This document shows positions 51,983 to 60,778 of a DNA stretch of 64,000 bases, one piece after another. The number at the start of each line of letters is the position of its first letter. Within the stretch, counting starts at the first letter, position 1. The DNA lies in NCBI GenBank assembly GCA_004000035.1, contig RJAE01000001.1, positions 207,729-271,728 on the forward strand, given 5' to 3'. This stretch comes from Arthrobacter sulfonylureivorans (GTDB taxonomy: Bacteria; Actinomycetota; Actinomycetes; Actinomycetales; Micrococcaceae). A program made the position numbers and the translations under genes. The notes beneath the pieces are model-generated. The model saw only the letters and a list, made by a program, of their open reading frames with translations. It was not told where the DNA came from and searched no databases.

Positions 51983-53431
51983 TCATGACGCCACCCAGGG
52001 ATGGTGCCAACCGACGTAGTCGGCGGTCAGTTCATCTGCGGCTGTCGGACCCCAAGACCCGGGCGTGTAGCTGTGCACCCGTGGTGGCGCATCCAGGAGT
52101 GGCTGCATGATCCGCCACGTCTCCTCGACCGCGTCCTGGCGGGTGAACCGCGTACTCTTCCCGACCATCGCCGCCTGGAGCAACACCTCATACGGAGTCG
52201 GCCCCTCGCCCCCTTCATCGGCGAACTCCATGTCGAGATCGATGGCGGCGGGGCCGACCGTGTCCGCACGTAGAGCCTCGACCTTGAGCCTGACGCCGGT
52301 CGACGGATCAAGCTTGATGACGATCTGGTTGGGCTCTGGTCGGCGATCGGATCCGAAGTTGAAGCCGAGCCGGGGCGGGTGCTTGAACACCATCCGAAGC
52401 TCGGTCTGGGTGACCGGAAGCTTCTTGCCGGTCCGAATGAAGAACGGCACCCCCGACCAGCGCCAATTGTCGATGTCGAGCCGCAACGCGGCGTACGTCT
52501 CCGTCGTCGAATCCGCGGCCACGCCGTTGATGTTCTGGTAACCCTCGTATTGGCCGCGGACGTAGTGGTCAGGGTCGGCCTCGGAGACCGCGCGGAACAA
52601 GGCGACCTGGGAGTCCTTGAGCGTTTGCGGATCACCCCCGGACGGTGGCTCCATTGCGGCCGCGGAAACTACCTGCATGAGGTGATTGACCACCACGTCG
52701 CGCAGCGCACCGACGGGATCGTAGAAGTGGCCACGGTCCTCGACGCCGAAGTCCTCGGCCATCGTGATCTGCACGCATTCGATATAGTTCCGGTTCCAGA
52801 TCGGCTCAAGCATGGTGTTGGCAAACCGAAGGTAAAGGATCTCCTCCAGGCCCATCTTCCCCAGGTAGTGGTCGATCCGGTACAGCTGCGACTCGTCGAT
52901 GAACTTGTGCAACTCCTCGGCCAGGGCGCGAGCCGAGGCTCGGTCACTCCCGAACGGCTTCTCCACCACCACCCGCCCCGTCGCGGTCAGGCCGGCCCCG
53001 GCCAGGCCTTTGACGACTGTGCCGAACAGGAAGGGCGGGACTTCTAGGTAGAACACTGGGCTGCCGGCGCCCTTGATCGCCTCGGCGACCCGCCCATAGG
53101 TCGCTGCGTCGCCGAAATCGCCCTGCACATAGGACAGCCGGGCCGCGAAACGGCCGAAGACGGCGGTGTCGATCACCTCCCCAGTGCCCTCGATCGATTC
53201 CCGGGCCCGTTCCACCAACTGGTCAACCGTCCAATCATCGACGGCCACCCCGACGATTGGGCACTGCAACAAACCCCGCCGCTCCAGCCGGTACAACGAT
53301 CTGAACGTCATCACCCTGGCCAGGTCGCCGGTGATCCCGAACACCACGAACACATCGGCGGAACCCTGACCAGCGCCAAACCGCGGCTGGCCGTGCCCAG
53401 CCGCGGTTTGGCCATCCATCGTTGCTGTCAT
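51983..53431 (-). CDS. zwf: Glucose-6-phosphate 1-dehydrogenase
   Basis: The protein is 482 residues. The Rossmann motif is [12 protein letters not shown] (usually GxxGDLA(K/R)(R/K)), the active-site block is RIDHYLGK and the substrate lysine is in VVEKPFGSD. The coenzyme loop lacks the second basic residue (R-V-M), so NAD versus NADP preference is uncertain. It opens the oxidative pentose phosphate route. No opcA, gnd or pgl accompanies it, so it is probably an extra copy brought with the GMC/cydAB segment. It is divergent from the GMC gene. Confidence 0.92.
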   Translation of the reverse strand: MTATMDGQTAAGHGQPRFGAGQGSADVFVVFGITGDLARVMTFRSLYRLERRGLLQCPIVGVAVDDWTVDQLVERARESIEGTGEVIDTAVFGRFAARLSYVQGDFGDAATYGRVAEAIKGAGSPVFYLEVPPFLFGTVVKGLAGAGLTATGRVVVEKPFGSDRASARALAEELHKFIDESQLYRIDHYLGKMGLEEILYLRFANTMLEPIWNRNYIECVQITMAEDFGVEDRGHFYDPVGALRDVVVNHLMQVVSAAAMEPPSGGDPQTLKDSQVALFRAVSEADPDHYVRGQYEGYQNINGVAADSTTETYAALRLDIDNWRWSGVPFFIRTGKKLPVTQTELRMVFKHPPRLGFNFGSDRRPEPNQIVIKLDPSTGVRLKVEALRADTVGPAAIDLDMEFADEGGEGPTPYEVLLQAAMVGKSTRFTRQDAVEETWRIMQPLLDAPPRVHSYTPGSWGPTAADELTADYVGWHHPWVAS

Positions 53432-53541
53432 TGCATCTCCTCGGCGTTAGCGACCCTCTACCGGCAATATGAATCTGCTCGGTGGCCTGCGTGCCGGAGC
53501 TGACGCAGACCGGCTTCTATTAGAGCCAACCACCGCGTCCC

Positions 53542-53580
53542 GGTCCCCGTCATCACCCGTTTTGGGTGATGACGGGGACC
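53542..53580. repeat. Perfect 17-bp inverted repeat in the zwf/GMC divergent region
   Basis: The arms 53542-53558 and 53564-53580 are exact reverse complements with loop GTTTT. Both flanking genes point away, so it cannot end either one. It may be a terminator of lost DNA, an operator or part of the GMC leader. Confidence 0.6.
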
Positions 53581-53651
53581 ACCCCGGGGGGCAGTATCAA
53601 TGTCTGGAGGCAGCATCGGTAGATCCGAGAACCGCTCGAGGAGGCTCCGGC

Positions 53652-55232
53652 ATGACAGACGGCCAGCACTATGACGTTGTCATCATCGGGACGGGAGCCG
53701 GTGGCGGGACGCTCGGCCACCGGCTTGCTACGAACGGGGCGAAGGTCCTCTGGCTGGAGCGAGGTCCGTTCCTGCCGCGCGAGCGCGACAACTGGCAGAC
53801 CGAGGCGGTGTTCGTCCGCGGAAAGTACCTTGCGACAGAGCTGTGGTACGACCGGCACGGCCGCGAGTTCCAGCCCGAGGTCAACTACTACGTCGGCGGG
53901 AACACCAAGTTCTACGGCGCGGCACTGTTCCGCCTCCGTCCGGAGGACTTTGGCGAGCTACGCCATCATGGCGGAATCTCACCGGCCTGGCCGATCTCCT
54001 ACGACGATTTGGAGCCCTACTACACTCAAGCCGAACATCTCTACCTGGTGCACGGTCAGCACGGCGAGGACCCGGGCGAAGGCCATGCCAGCGCGCAGTA
54101 CGCCCACCCTCCGGTATCCCACGAACCCCGCATCCAGCAGTTGAACGACGACTTGGAGAAGCTCGGGCTGCACCCCTTCCACCTCCCGATCGGTGTCAAC
54201 CTCCAGGAGGTCGAACCTGGACGGGCGGCGCGGGCAAGTGCGTGCATCCGCTGCGACCGGGTCGATGGCTTCCCCTGCCTGCTGAACGCAAAATCGGACT
54301 CGCAAGTCATCTGCGTGGATCCGGTGCTCGCCCAGGACAACGTCACACTGGTCACCGGCGCCCATGTGCAGCGCCTGGAAACCGACGCCTCAGGACACAG
54401 CGTCACCGGGGTTGTCACCACCTTGGACGACGGCACCGAGACCACATTCACCGGCGATATCGTGGTCGTGGCCTGCGGCGCGGTGAACTCCGCCGCCCTG
54501 TTGCTCAGATCTCGCCAAGACCGCCACCCCGACGGGCTGGCCAACAGTTCCGGTGTGGTCGGCCGGCACTACATGCGGCACAACAACATCGCGCTGATGG
54601 CCGTTTCCCGGGAGCCCAACCCCACGCTGTTCCAGAAGACGCTGGCGATGAACGACTGGTATCTGGGGTCCGATGACTGGGACTATCCGCTCGGCGGTAT
54701 CCAGATGCTAGGCAAGTCCGACGACGAGGAGCTCCGTGCGCAGTCGCCGCGATGGGCCGGCAAGGTCTCTCCGGACCTGCCCTTCGAGGTGCTGGCTCAC
54801 CACGCCGTCGACTTCTGGCTCTGCGGCGAAGACCTACCGCAGCCCGACAATCGGGTCACGCTCGACGCGGACGACGCCATCCACCTCAGCATCGATGAGA
54901 AGAACAACGTCGAAGGAGTAAAGCGGCTGCGCCACAAACTCGACGGCATGCTCGGCCGGCTGGGCATGCACGAGCACCATCTGCTGGACCGGAGCCTTTA
55001 CCTGCACAAGAGCATGCCGATTGGCGCCACCGCGCACCAAGCAGGCACCGTCCGTTTCGGCCGAGATCGGGCGACGAGCGCTCTCGATGTGAACTGCAAA
55101 GCCCACGATCTGGACAACCTCTACGTCGTTGACACCAGCTTCTTCCCCAGCATCGGTGCCGTGAACCCGTCCCTGACCGCAATCGCCAACGCCCTGCGGG
55201 TCGGCGACCACCTCACCGAACGCCTTGGCTAG
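53652..55232 (+). CDS. GMC-family flavoprotein oxidoreductase
   Basis: The protein is 526 residues. An FAD-binding Rossmann motif DVVIIGTGAGGGTLGHRLA and the ribose-binding E in WLERG are present. The GMC signature area contains NYYVGGNTKFYGAALFR, and the C-terminal FAD segment is LYVVDTSFFPSIGAVNPSLT. In the catalytic region the His/Asn pair is GATAHQAGT and NPSLT. It oxidises an alcohol or sugar; substrate unknown. GAGGAGG gives the ATG at 53652. Next to cydAB, it may feed electrons to the quinone pool or simply be co-acquired. Confidence 0.88.
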   Translation: MTDGQHYDVVIIGTGAGGGTLGHRLATNGAKVLWLERGPFLPRERDNWQTEAVFVRGKYLATELWYDRHGREFQPEVNYYVGGNTKFYGAALFRLRPEDFGELRHHGGISPAWPISYDDLEPYYTQAEHLYLVHGQHGEDPGEGHASAQYAHPPVSHEPRIQQLNDDLEKLGLHPFHLPIGVNLQEVEPGRAARASACIRCDRVDGFPCLLNAKSDSQVICVDPVLAQDNVTLVTGAHVQRLETDASGHSVTGVVTTLDDGTETTFTGDIVVVACGAVNSAALLLRSRQDRHPDGLANSSGVVGRHYMRHNNIALMAVSREPNPTLFQKTLAMNDWYLGSDDWDYPLGGIQMLGKSDDEELRAQSPRWAGKVSPDLPFEVLAHHAVDFWLCGEDLPQPDNRVTLDADDAIHLSIDEKNNVEGVKRLRHKLDGMLGRLGMHEHHLLDRSLYLHKSMPIGATAHQAGTVRFGRDRATSALDVNCKAHDLDNLYVVDTSFFPSIGAVNPSLTAIANALRVGDHLTERLG

Positions 55233-55280
55233 TCCCCGGGTGGCCATGGCAGCTGTCAATCTCGCGGGAAGGGGTGCGAC

Positions 55281-56690
55281 ATGACGCTGTTCGAGGACGT
55301 CCTCATCCCCGTGATGGAGGTGGACCCGGTTCCGTGGGCTCGAGCCCAGATGGCGTTCACGCTGGCCTTCCACATCATCTTGGTTCCACTTGGCGTGTCC
55401 TGGTCGGTGATGGCGCTGATCGCCAATTATCGAGGCATCAGGCGGGCCGACGCTGACGCCATCCGGCTCGCGCAGCGCTGGTCGAAGTACATGGCGGTCA
55501 CCTTTGCAGTCGGCGCCGTCACCGGAACAGTTCTCTCCTTCGAGTTCGGCCTGCTGTGGCCTCAGTTCATGGGTCACTGGGGCGAGGCGTTCGGCGTGCC
55601 TTTCGCGTTCGAGGGTCTCTTCTTCTTTCTCGAGGCTGTTTTCATCTCGATCTACATCTTCGGCTGGCGGCGACTCAAGCCCTGGACCCACTTCTGGACC
55701 GGTGTCCCGATCGCCGTCGCCGGCATCTTCGGCAGTGTTTCGGTGGTGGCCGCCAACGCGTGGATGAACTCACCCGATGGGGTCACTCTGGACCCCGCCG
55801 GGAACGTCGTGGCGGTGGACCCGCTCGGGGTGATCTTCAACGAGGCGATGCCGCTGATGGCGGCGCACATGGTGATTGCGGCCTACCTGGTCGGCGGGTT
55901 CCTGGTGGCCATGGTCTACGCGACGGCGATGCTGCGCGGGCGGCGGGACCGCTACCACAGGCTCGGCTTTTTGATCGCCTTCACTGTGGCGGCCATCGCC
56001 GTCCCGGTTCAGATGGGGGTCGGTGACGGTCTGGCTCGCTGGGTCTATAGCAACCAGCCGGTCAAGTTCGCCGCCATCGAGATGGTGCCGACGACCAGCA
56101 GTGACGTGCCCGAGACGCTGCTCGGCCATCTCAACTCAGAAGGACAGGTGGTGGGCGGTGTCCCGATCCCCGGACTCGCCTCGTGGTTGTCGGACCCCAG
56201 CACTGGCCGGGCGACCGTCGTGCAGGGGCTCGACACTGTACCCGCCGACGAGCGGCCGACGAACCGCCAGGTGAACGTCGTCCATCTCGCTTGGGACATC
56301 ATGGTCGGCGTCGGCACTGCCCTGTTCCTGCTGACGCTGTGGTACTGGGCATCGTGGATCTTCCGACGAGACATGCCTCGCAGCAAGTGGTTCCTACGCT
56401 GCGCCGTCGCCTCCGGACCCCTCGCCGTCCTGGCGATGGAGGCGGGCTGGACCGTGAGCGAGGTCGGCCGTCAGCCGTGGATCGTCTACAACAAGATGCG
56501 GGTGGAGGACGCCGCGACCACCAACACCGGAGTTTGGATCACCTTCATCGCGGTCACGATCCTCTATATCGGGCTGGGCGTCACCACAATCCTGGTCCTG
56601 CGCGGGATGAGTCGTCGCTACCGGGAGGCACGACGATTTGAGGAGACAGATTCCCCGTACGGACCGCGCAAGCCGGTGGAAGAGACCTAG
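55281..56690 (+). CDS. cydA: Cytochrome bd oxidase subunit I
   Basis: The protein is 469 residues with about nine helices. It has RAQMAFTLAFHIIL (heme b595 histidine), the GRQPW quinol-site motif followed by IVYNKMRVEDA, and GSVSVVAANAWMNSP. The Q-loop is short, as in the actinobacterial/CIO class. It oxidises quinol and reduces oxygen to water. It lies 48 bases after the GMC gene, with GGGAAGGGG before the ATG, and 9 bases before cydB. No cydDC genes follow, so assembly functions must be elsewhere. Confidence 0.94.
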   Translation: MTLFEDVLIPVMEVDPVPWARAQMAFTLAFHIILVPLGVSWSVMALIANYRGIRRADADAIRLAQRWSKYMAVTFAVGAVTGTVLSFEFGLLWPQFMGHWGEAFGVPFAFEGLFFFLEAVFISIYIFGWRRLKPWTHFWTGVPIAVAGIFGSVSVVAANAWMNSPDGVTLDPAGNVVAVDPLGVIFNEAMPLMAAHMVIAAYLVGGFLVAMVYATAMLRGRRDRYHRLGFLIAFTVAAIAVPVQMGVGDGLARWVYSNQPVKFAAIEMVPTTSSDVPETLLGHLNSEGQVVGGVPIPGLASWLSDPSTGRATVVQGLDTVPADERPTNRQVNVVHLAWDIMVGVGTALFLLTLWYWASWIFRRDMPRSKWFLRCAVASGPLAVLAMEAGWTVSEVGRQPWIVYNKMRVEDAATTNTGVWITFIAVTILYIGLGVTTILVLRGMSRRYREARRFEETDSPYGPRKPVEET

Positions 56691-56699
56691 GGGTCACCC

Positions 56700-57710
56700 A
56701 TGGATACCGCCGCAGCCCTGCTCTTGTTCGCTGCCATCACCATCTACGCGATCTTCGGCGGCGCTGACTTCGGTGCCGGCTTCTGGGATCTGACCGCAGG
56801 TGGCGCGCAGCGTGGGGAGCGGCCGCGCGAGGTAATCGACCACTCGATCGGGCCCGTGTGGGAAGCGAACCACGTGTGGCTGATCTTCATCTTCGTCGTG
56901 CTCTGGACGTGTTTCTCCGAGGCCTACGCGTCGATCACCTTGACCATGTTCGTGCCCCTCACCCTGGCGGCCCTCGGCATCGTCCTGCGCGGTGCCAGCT
57001 TCGCCTTCGGGAAGGCGGTGTTTCGGCAGCGAGCCCGCCGCAGCTTCGGCGCCATTTTCGCCGTCTCCTCGGTGCTGGTGCCTTACTGCTTCGGCGCCAT
57101 CGCGGGAGGCATCGCATCCGGCCAGGTTCCGGCCGGCGGTCGGGCGGGCGATCCGCTGCAAAGCTGGGTCAACCCGACGTCGGTCGTCATGGGTCTGCTC
57201 GCCGTATCCGTGACGGCCTACGTCGCCGCGGTACTGCTCACCTGGGATGCCGGTCGCCTCTCCGACGAGGCGATGGTCGGCTACTTCCGCGTCCGCGCCG
57301 TGGCGGCCGGGGCGGTGGCTGGAGCCGTCGCGCTGGTCGGTCTCTTCGTCGTACGCAGCGAAGCCAGCTACGTCTTCGGAGGACTCACCTCACGCGCCCT
57401 GCCGCTGGTGATCATCTCGGCGGTCGCCGGGATCGGCGCGCTTTTCCTGCTCCGAGGCCAACCCCACCGCGGAGGGCGGCTGGCTGCGATCGCCGCGGCC
57501 GGCGCCCTTGTGCTGGCCTGGGGTGTCGCACAGTGGAACTACCTGCTGCCCGAAACGCTCACGGTCTCGGCGGCCGCTGCGCCGTCGGGCACGATCACGG
57601 CCGTGCTGGTCGCGGCCGGTCTCGCCGTGCTGCTGATCGTGCCGGCCTTCATCTTGTTGTACGTGCTCGACCAGCGCGGACTGCTTCCCGAAGAAGGCGT
57701 CGACGACTAG
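56700..57710 (+). CDS. cydB: Cytochrome bd oxidase subunit II
   Basis: The protein is 336 residues with about eight helices. The CydB start is FGGADFGAGFWDL, with DHSIGPVWEANHVWLIFIFV and FSEAYASI. It partners CydA. ATG 56700 is 9 bases after the cydA stop. The gene stop is followed by a fragment of a flavin oxidoreductase and a ychF-type repeat, so the segment ends here. Confidence 0.94.
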   Translation: MDTAAALLLFAAITIYAIFGGADFGAGFWDLTAGGAQRGERPREVIDHSIGPVWEANHVWLIFIFVVLWTCFSEAYASITLTMFVPLTLAALGIVLRGASFAFGKAVFRQRARRSFGAIFAVSSVLVPYCFGAIAGGIASGQVPAGGRAGDPLQSWVNPTSVVMGLLAVSVTAYVAAVLLTWDAGRLSDEAMVGYFRVRAVAAGAVAGAVALVGLFVVRSEASYVFGGLTSRALPLVIISAVAGIGALFLLRGQPHRGGRLAAIAAAGALVLAWGVAQWNYLLPETLTVSAAAAPSGTITAVLVAAGLAVLLIVPAFILLYVLDQRGLLPEEGVDD

Positions 57711-57797
57711 CCCGACCGGGGCTCCGGGGTCGTCCGTGCTGACTTCACTGACGAAGTGGCACGCAAGCGAGCCATTGACCGGGGTATCGACTGGACG

Positions 57798-57905
57798 ATG
57801 GCAGATCGGATAACAACTGAGCGAGTTCTGGTGCTCGGTGGCGGGCTGGCCGGGGTGGCCTGAGCGCTGGAGCTCGGAGAAGGCGTTAGCACCAGCTATT
57901 TTCAA
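57798..57905 (+). pseudogene. NAD(P)H/FAD oxidoreductase, N-terminal fragment
   Basis: ATG 57798 reads RITTERVLVLGGGLAGVA, an NDH-2-like dinucleotide-binding start with GxGxxG, then TGA 57861; past it ALELGE continues in the same frame. The rest is gone at the ychF-type repeat. It looks like a gene cut by recombination at that repeat. Confidence 0.6.
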
Positions 57906-57955
57906 GAGGTTATTCGGCTACGGAACGTGGTGGTGGCGTTCCGCTTCAATGTTTA
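57906..57955 (+). repeat. ychF-3'-end attachment-like repeat, copy B
   Basis: GAGGTTATTCGGCTACGGA then ACGTGGTGG, an insertion, and GTTCCGCTTCAATGTTTAA. The last 19 bases match the ychF end (TTCCGCTTCAATGTCTGA) with two changes. It is the best-preserved right half among the copies and ends the 31-kb central segment. Confidence 0.7.
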
Positions 57956-57974
57956 ACGATTAATTTTGCAGTGC

Positions 57975-58018
57975 AACAAAGGAGCTCAGTCGACTGAAGT
58001 CGACTGAGCTCCTTTGTT
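57975..58018. terminator. Bidirectional intrinsic terminator
   Basis: A perfect 21-bp stem (57975-57995 with 57998-58018) is followed by TTTTG and preceded by an A-rich side, as for a classical T-tract terminator. It lies between cydB and the convergent acetyltransferase gene. Confidence 0.85.
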
Positions 58019-58157
58019 TTGTGTCCGCACAACGAGCAATGGCTAATCGGCATCCAGGCGCATAACCGCTGACAACGCGCTTCGCCTCGGGCGCTGCTTC
58101 GAGATTCACTGCCAGTTTTGGTTAAACCTGCAGGACGGTTACTTCCCGGCCAGGGAA

Positions 58158-58742
58158 TTACTCTTCCGACACCTTGCCCACTTGCTTTGCTGGCACCCCA
58201 ACGACCACTGCCCCCGCGGGCACGTCCTTTGTGACGACCGCACCCGCGCCCACTACTGCCCCATCGCCAATCGTCACGCCCGGCAACACCGTTACGTTGG
58301 CCCCGAACCACACGCCCGAGCCGATCACGACGCGGGCCGGGTGCATATCGGCTCGTCGGCTCGGCAGCATGTCGTGGTTCAACGTCGTGATGACGGCGTT
58401 GTGGCCGATGAGGGACCCATCGCCGATTTCGATCCCGCCCTGGTCCTGAAACCGGCAGCCGCTGTTGACGAACACATCCGAGCCGAAACGGATGTTCTTG
58501 CCGAAGTCAGCGCTGAACGGAGGGAAGAGCTGGAAGGACTCTGGGACCTCGCGCCCGGTCAACTCACTTATCAGGGCCCGCACCTCGCCGGGGGAGTGGT
58601 ACCGCCCGTTGAGCTCGGCGGTGATGCGCAGTGACTCCTGGCTCGCAGCGTGCATAGCCTCATGGTGCGGCGATCCTCCGGGAATCGTCTCACCGGCGTT
58701 TAGTGCAGTCAGAAGGTCGTCGAGTCCGCGAATTTCGGCCAT
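58158..58742 (-). CDS. Maltose/galactoside-type sugar O-acetyltransferase
   Basis: The protein is 194 residues from ATG 58742. The N-terminal ~55 residues form the Mac domain, followed by the left-handed beta-helix hexapeptide repeats ([59 protein letters not shown]). H in NHDM is the catalytic base. It transfers acetyl from acetyl-CoA to a sugar or similar hydroxyl. It is the single gene between repeats B and C. The frame beyond ATG 58742 upstream is rejected. Confidence 0.9.
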   Translation of the reverse strand: MAEIRGLDDLLTALNAGETIPGGSPHHEAMHAASQESLRITAELNGRYHSPGEVRALISELTGREVPESFQLFPPFSADFGKNIRFGSDVFVNSGCRFQDQGGIEIGDGSLIGHNAVITTLNHDMLPSRRADMHPARVVIGSGVWFGANVTVLPGVTIGDGAVVGAGAVVTKDVPAGAVVVGVPAKQVGKVSEE

Positions 58743-58935
58743 GTGCACACGATATCGTTCCCTTGGCTGCACCTGAGTGCCCATCTGAAGGGAATTCAAC
58801 GGAGGCCCTTGAATTGCTCGACCGCAGACAAACTCTTGTGACCGAATTGCCGCGAGACGTGTTGCCGGGACGACCTGGCTGCGAGGCCGTCCCGTAGGAC
58901 CCGTGCTCCGAAGCCCCTGGCGCTGGTGGGTATGT
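58743..58935. other. Short gap upstream of the acetyltransferase
   Basis: There is no gene and no strong promoter that I can assign. The repeat C that follows marks the segment border. Confidence 0.4.
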
Positions 58936-58983
58936 GAGGTTCTTCGGCTACGGAACGTGGTGGAGTTCCGGTTTAACGTCTGA
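58936..58983 (+). repeat. ychF-3'-end attachment-like repeat, copy C
   Basis: GAGGTTCTTCGGCTACGGA then ACGTGGTGGAGTTCCG and GTTTAACGTCTGA. The right half differs from the ychF end at three of 29 bases and keeps the TGA. It would restore a functional VVEFRFNV C-terminus if joined to ychF. Confidence 0.75.
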
Positions 58984-59016
58984 GAGAGAGCCCAGAGATC
59001 GGCGCAAGCAGGCAGG

Positions 59017-59457
59017 TCATTCGGGGGTTGGGCGCCCGCGGTTGCGTTTGGTCTCGGAGCGCAACCGTTTTCCTTGGAGCCGACGACGCCGCGAGCCACT
59101 CGTCGGCCGGCTTGGCCGCCGGACGACAGGGGGAGCCACTGCGTCTCGCAGGACTGTGGCGAGGCGTTGCCTGGCCGCAGTCCTGTTTCGTCGCTGGGAG
59201 CGGTGCTCGGAGGCGCTGATAGTTAGCACCGTGCCCGAGATTCTCGCGGAGAGCCGCTCGAGGGCGCGTTCGCGCTGGACTTCGCTCAGCGCTGTTGTCG
59301 TGCCGAGATCGAGACTGAGTTGCACACGTGAGTCGGCGGTGTTGACGCTCTGGCCGCCAGGGCCGGAGGCGCGGGAGAACTGCTCGACCAGCTCTCCCGC
59401 CGGGACCCGGAGGCCGCGGGGCGCGCCGGGTCCCGGGGGCACATGCAGGTCGTCCAC
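59017..59457 (-). CDS. arfB: Peptidyl-tRNA hydrolase ArfB (YaeJ, class I release factor-like)
   Basis: The protein is 146 residues. The catalytic GGQ (34-36) is in [13 protein letters not shown], and a basic C-terminal tail ([14 protein letters not shown] and [11 protein letters not shown]) enters the mRNA channel of stalled ribosomes. It rescues stalled ribosomes. GTG 59457 fits homology (VDDLHVPPG) and follows CACAAT by 6 bases on its strand, suggesting a leaderless transcript; ATG 59517 is less likely. It is the only gene between repeats C and D. Confidence 0.88.
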   Translation of the reverse strand: MDDLHVPPGPGAPRGLRVPAGELVEQFSRASGPGGQSVNTADSRVQLSLDLGTTTALSEVQRERALERLSARISGTVLTISASEHRSQRRNRTAARQRLATVLRDAVAPPVVRRPSRPTSGSRRRRLQGKRLRSETKRNRGRPTPE

Positions 59458-59554
59458 ACGATTATTGTGCCGCAACTCCGTGCCGCGATCAGTACCGGCC
59501 GGAAGCAGCCAAGGCAAGATGCCCGGCTTCGCACATGACAGCGTGTACGAACCT

Positions 59555-59585
59555 GGGGTTGCTCGGCTACGGAACGCGGTGGAGT
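59555..59585 (+). repeat. ychF-3'-end attachment-like repeat, copy D (shortened)
   Basis: It reads GGGGTTGCTCGGCTACGGA then ACGCGGTGGAGT, after which similarity stops (CAGGCGG). It keeps the left half and only the first part of the ychF-like core. It is the last copy in the window and perhaps the outer island border. Confidence 0.55.
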
Positions 59586-59648
59586 CAGGCGGCGCGTGAC
59601 GGGTAGGGGGGCTTCTTTCTGCACTCTCGGCTCGTTAGCATGTCGCGC

Positions 59649-60086
59649 ATGGCCATCAAACTTGAAAACGTCGGTATCGCCGTTCGAGACCTCGAAGCAA
59701 CGATCGCCTTTTTCACCGACCTAGGTCTGACGGTTATCGGCCGTGACACGGTCAGTGGTGATTGGACCGACACCGCCGTCGGACTTGACGGCAACCACGC
59801 CAACATCGCGATGCTCCAGACCCCAGACGGTCACGGTCGACTCGAGCTCTTCGAGTACATCCACCCTGAAGCGATCGAGTCGACGCCCACGCTCCCCAAC
59901 GAGATTGGCATGCACCGCGTCGCTTTCTCAGTCGACGATTTGGACAAGGCCCTTGAGATAGCCGCGAAACACGGCTGCCGTCCGCTTCGCGGTGTGGCGA
60001 CTTATGAGGACGTCTATAGGCTCACGTACGTCCGCGGTCCCAGCGGCATCATCGTGATGCTGGCTGAGGAACTGAAGAAAAACTGA
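59649..60086 (+). CDS. VOC-superfamily (glyoxalase-like) protein
   Basis: The protein is 145 residues with two beta-alpha-beta-beta-beta halves (KLENVGIAVRDLEATIAFF and GMHRVAFSVDDLDKALEIA). Metal ligands would be H in GMHRVAF and E in RLELFEY; the reaction is unknown. TAGCAT (59636-59641) is 7 bases before ATG 59649, supporting it over ATG 59640, which lies within that hexamer. The last 50 bases and the downstream DNA recur as a remnant at 49264. Confidence 0.85.
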   Translation: MAIKLENVGIAVRDLEATIAFFTDLGLTVIGRDTVSGDWTDTAVGLDGNHANIAMLQTPDGHGRLELFEYIHPEAIESTPTLPNEIGMHRVAFSVDDLDKALEIAAKHGCRPLRGVATYEDVYRLTYVRGPSGIIVMLAEELKKN

Positions 60087-60184
60087 CCGCCGATCGGCCC
60101 AGGTCGGGTGTGCCATTGCGGATACGCAGTTCTCCGTCGGCACCTTATCCGTGGCGCCGTCGAGAATGACGGGCCCCTTTCCAG

Positions 60185-60700
60185 TCAGCCCATCGGAGGA
60201 GTCAGTCCGTACCGGGCGATGATGCCCGGCAGCCACGGAGCCTCGCCGAACTGAAGGCCGTACTCGGCTGCCAGTTTGCCGATGGCCTCCGGATCGAATG
60301 GTGCCCCGGCTTCGAGCTGGTCGGCCACCTCCCAGAAGAAGTGCTCGAACCCGGCGGGGCTGATCACTTCGATCATCCTCGCCGGAATCTTGCCTGCATT
60401 CCACATGGTGTGCAGTTCGCCGCGCGGCTTCGTGATGTAGCCCCCGGCGCCCAGCACCGCCTCGCGCTCACCGGAGCGGAATCCGATCTCGCCTTCAAGG
60501 ACAATCGAATACTCATCCTCACGTGTATGCGTGTGCGGCGGAACCAACGCCCCAACCGGGAACGGGTGCTCCACGATCGAGATCTGCTCGTTGGTGTGTT
60601 CGCCGAACAGTTTGAAGACAACCCCGATACTTCCGAGGCTGCCTTGGCGTCCTTCCCCTGGCTGCACGACGGTGAGCCGTGGAGCCTCCTCAGCGCCCAT
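60185..60700 (-). CDS. Cupin-domain protein
   Basis: The protein is 171 residues. Cupin motif 1 is PPHTHTREDEYSIVLEGEIGF (read in two parts) with metal-binding His and Glu residues, and motif 2 is KPRGELHTMWN. The C-terminal helical part (FFWEVADQLEAG) is like that of quercetinase-type small cupins. It may be an oxygenase or isomerase on a small substrate. AAGGAG precedes the ATG. It is divergent from the TetR gene, with the operator between them, and is its probable target. Confidence 0.88.
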   Translation of the reverse strand: MGAEEAPRLTVVQPGEGRQGSLGSIGVVFKLFGEHTNEQISIVEHPFPVGALVPPHTHTREDEYSIVLEGEIGFRSGEREAVLGAGGYITKPRGELHTMWNAGKIPARMIEVISPAGFEHFFWEVADQLEAGAPFDPEAIGKLAAEYGLQFGEAPWLPGIIARYGLTPPMG

Positions 60701-60717
60701 GACAGGCCACTCCTTCT

Positions 60718-60747
60718 AATTCGATATACAGTGGTGTATATCGAATT
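60718..60747. promoter_or_regulatory. TetR-type operator in the cupin/TetR divergent region
   Basis: AATTCGATATACA-GTGG-TGTATATCGAATT is a perfect 13+13 inverted repeat with a 4-base spacer. It lies 18 bases from the cupin start and 32 from the TTG of the regulator gene and includes likely promoter elements (TATACA, GTATAT). Confidence 0.8.
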
Positions 60748-60778
60748 GTCCCAACCGCAAGGGATCGGTGTCAATACT

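Noticed and set aside
53542-53580. Treating the hairpin as a terminator
   Set aside because: Both neighbouring genes are transcribed away from it.
20506-59590. An integrase gene for the ychF-site islands
   Set aside because: No tyrosine or serine recombinase motif was seen in any frame; only IS5-type transposase remnants exist.
58934-59599. A plus-strand ORF beginning [13 protein letters not shown]
   Set aside because: The apparent peptide GYGTWW is the translation of repeat C in an arbitrary frame; the rest is antisense to arfB.
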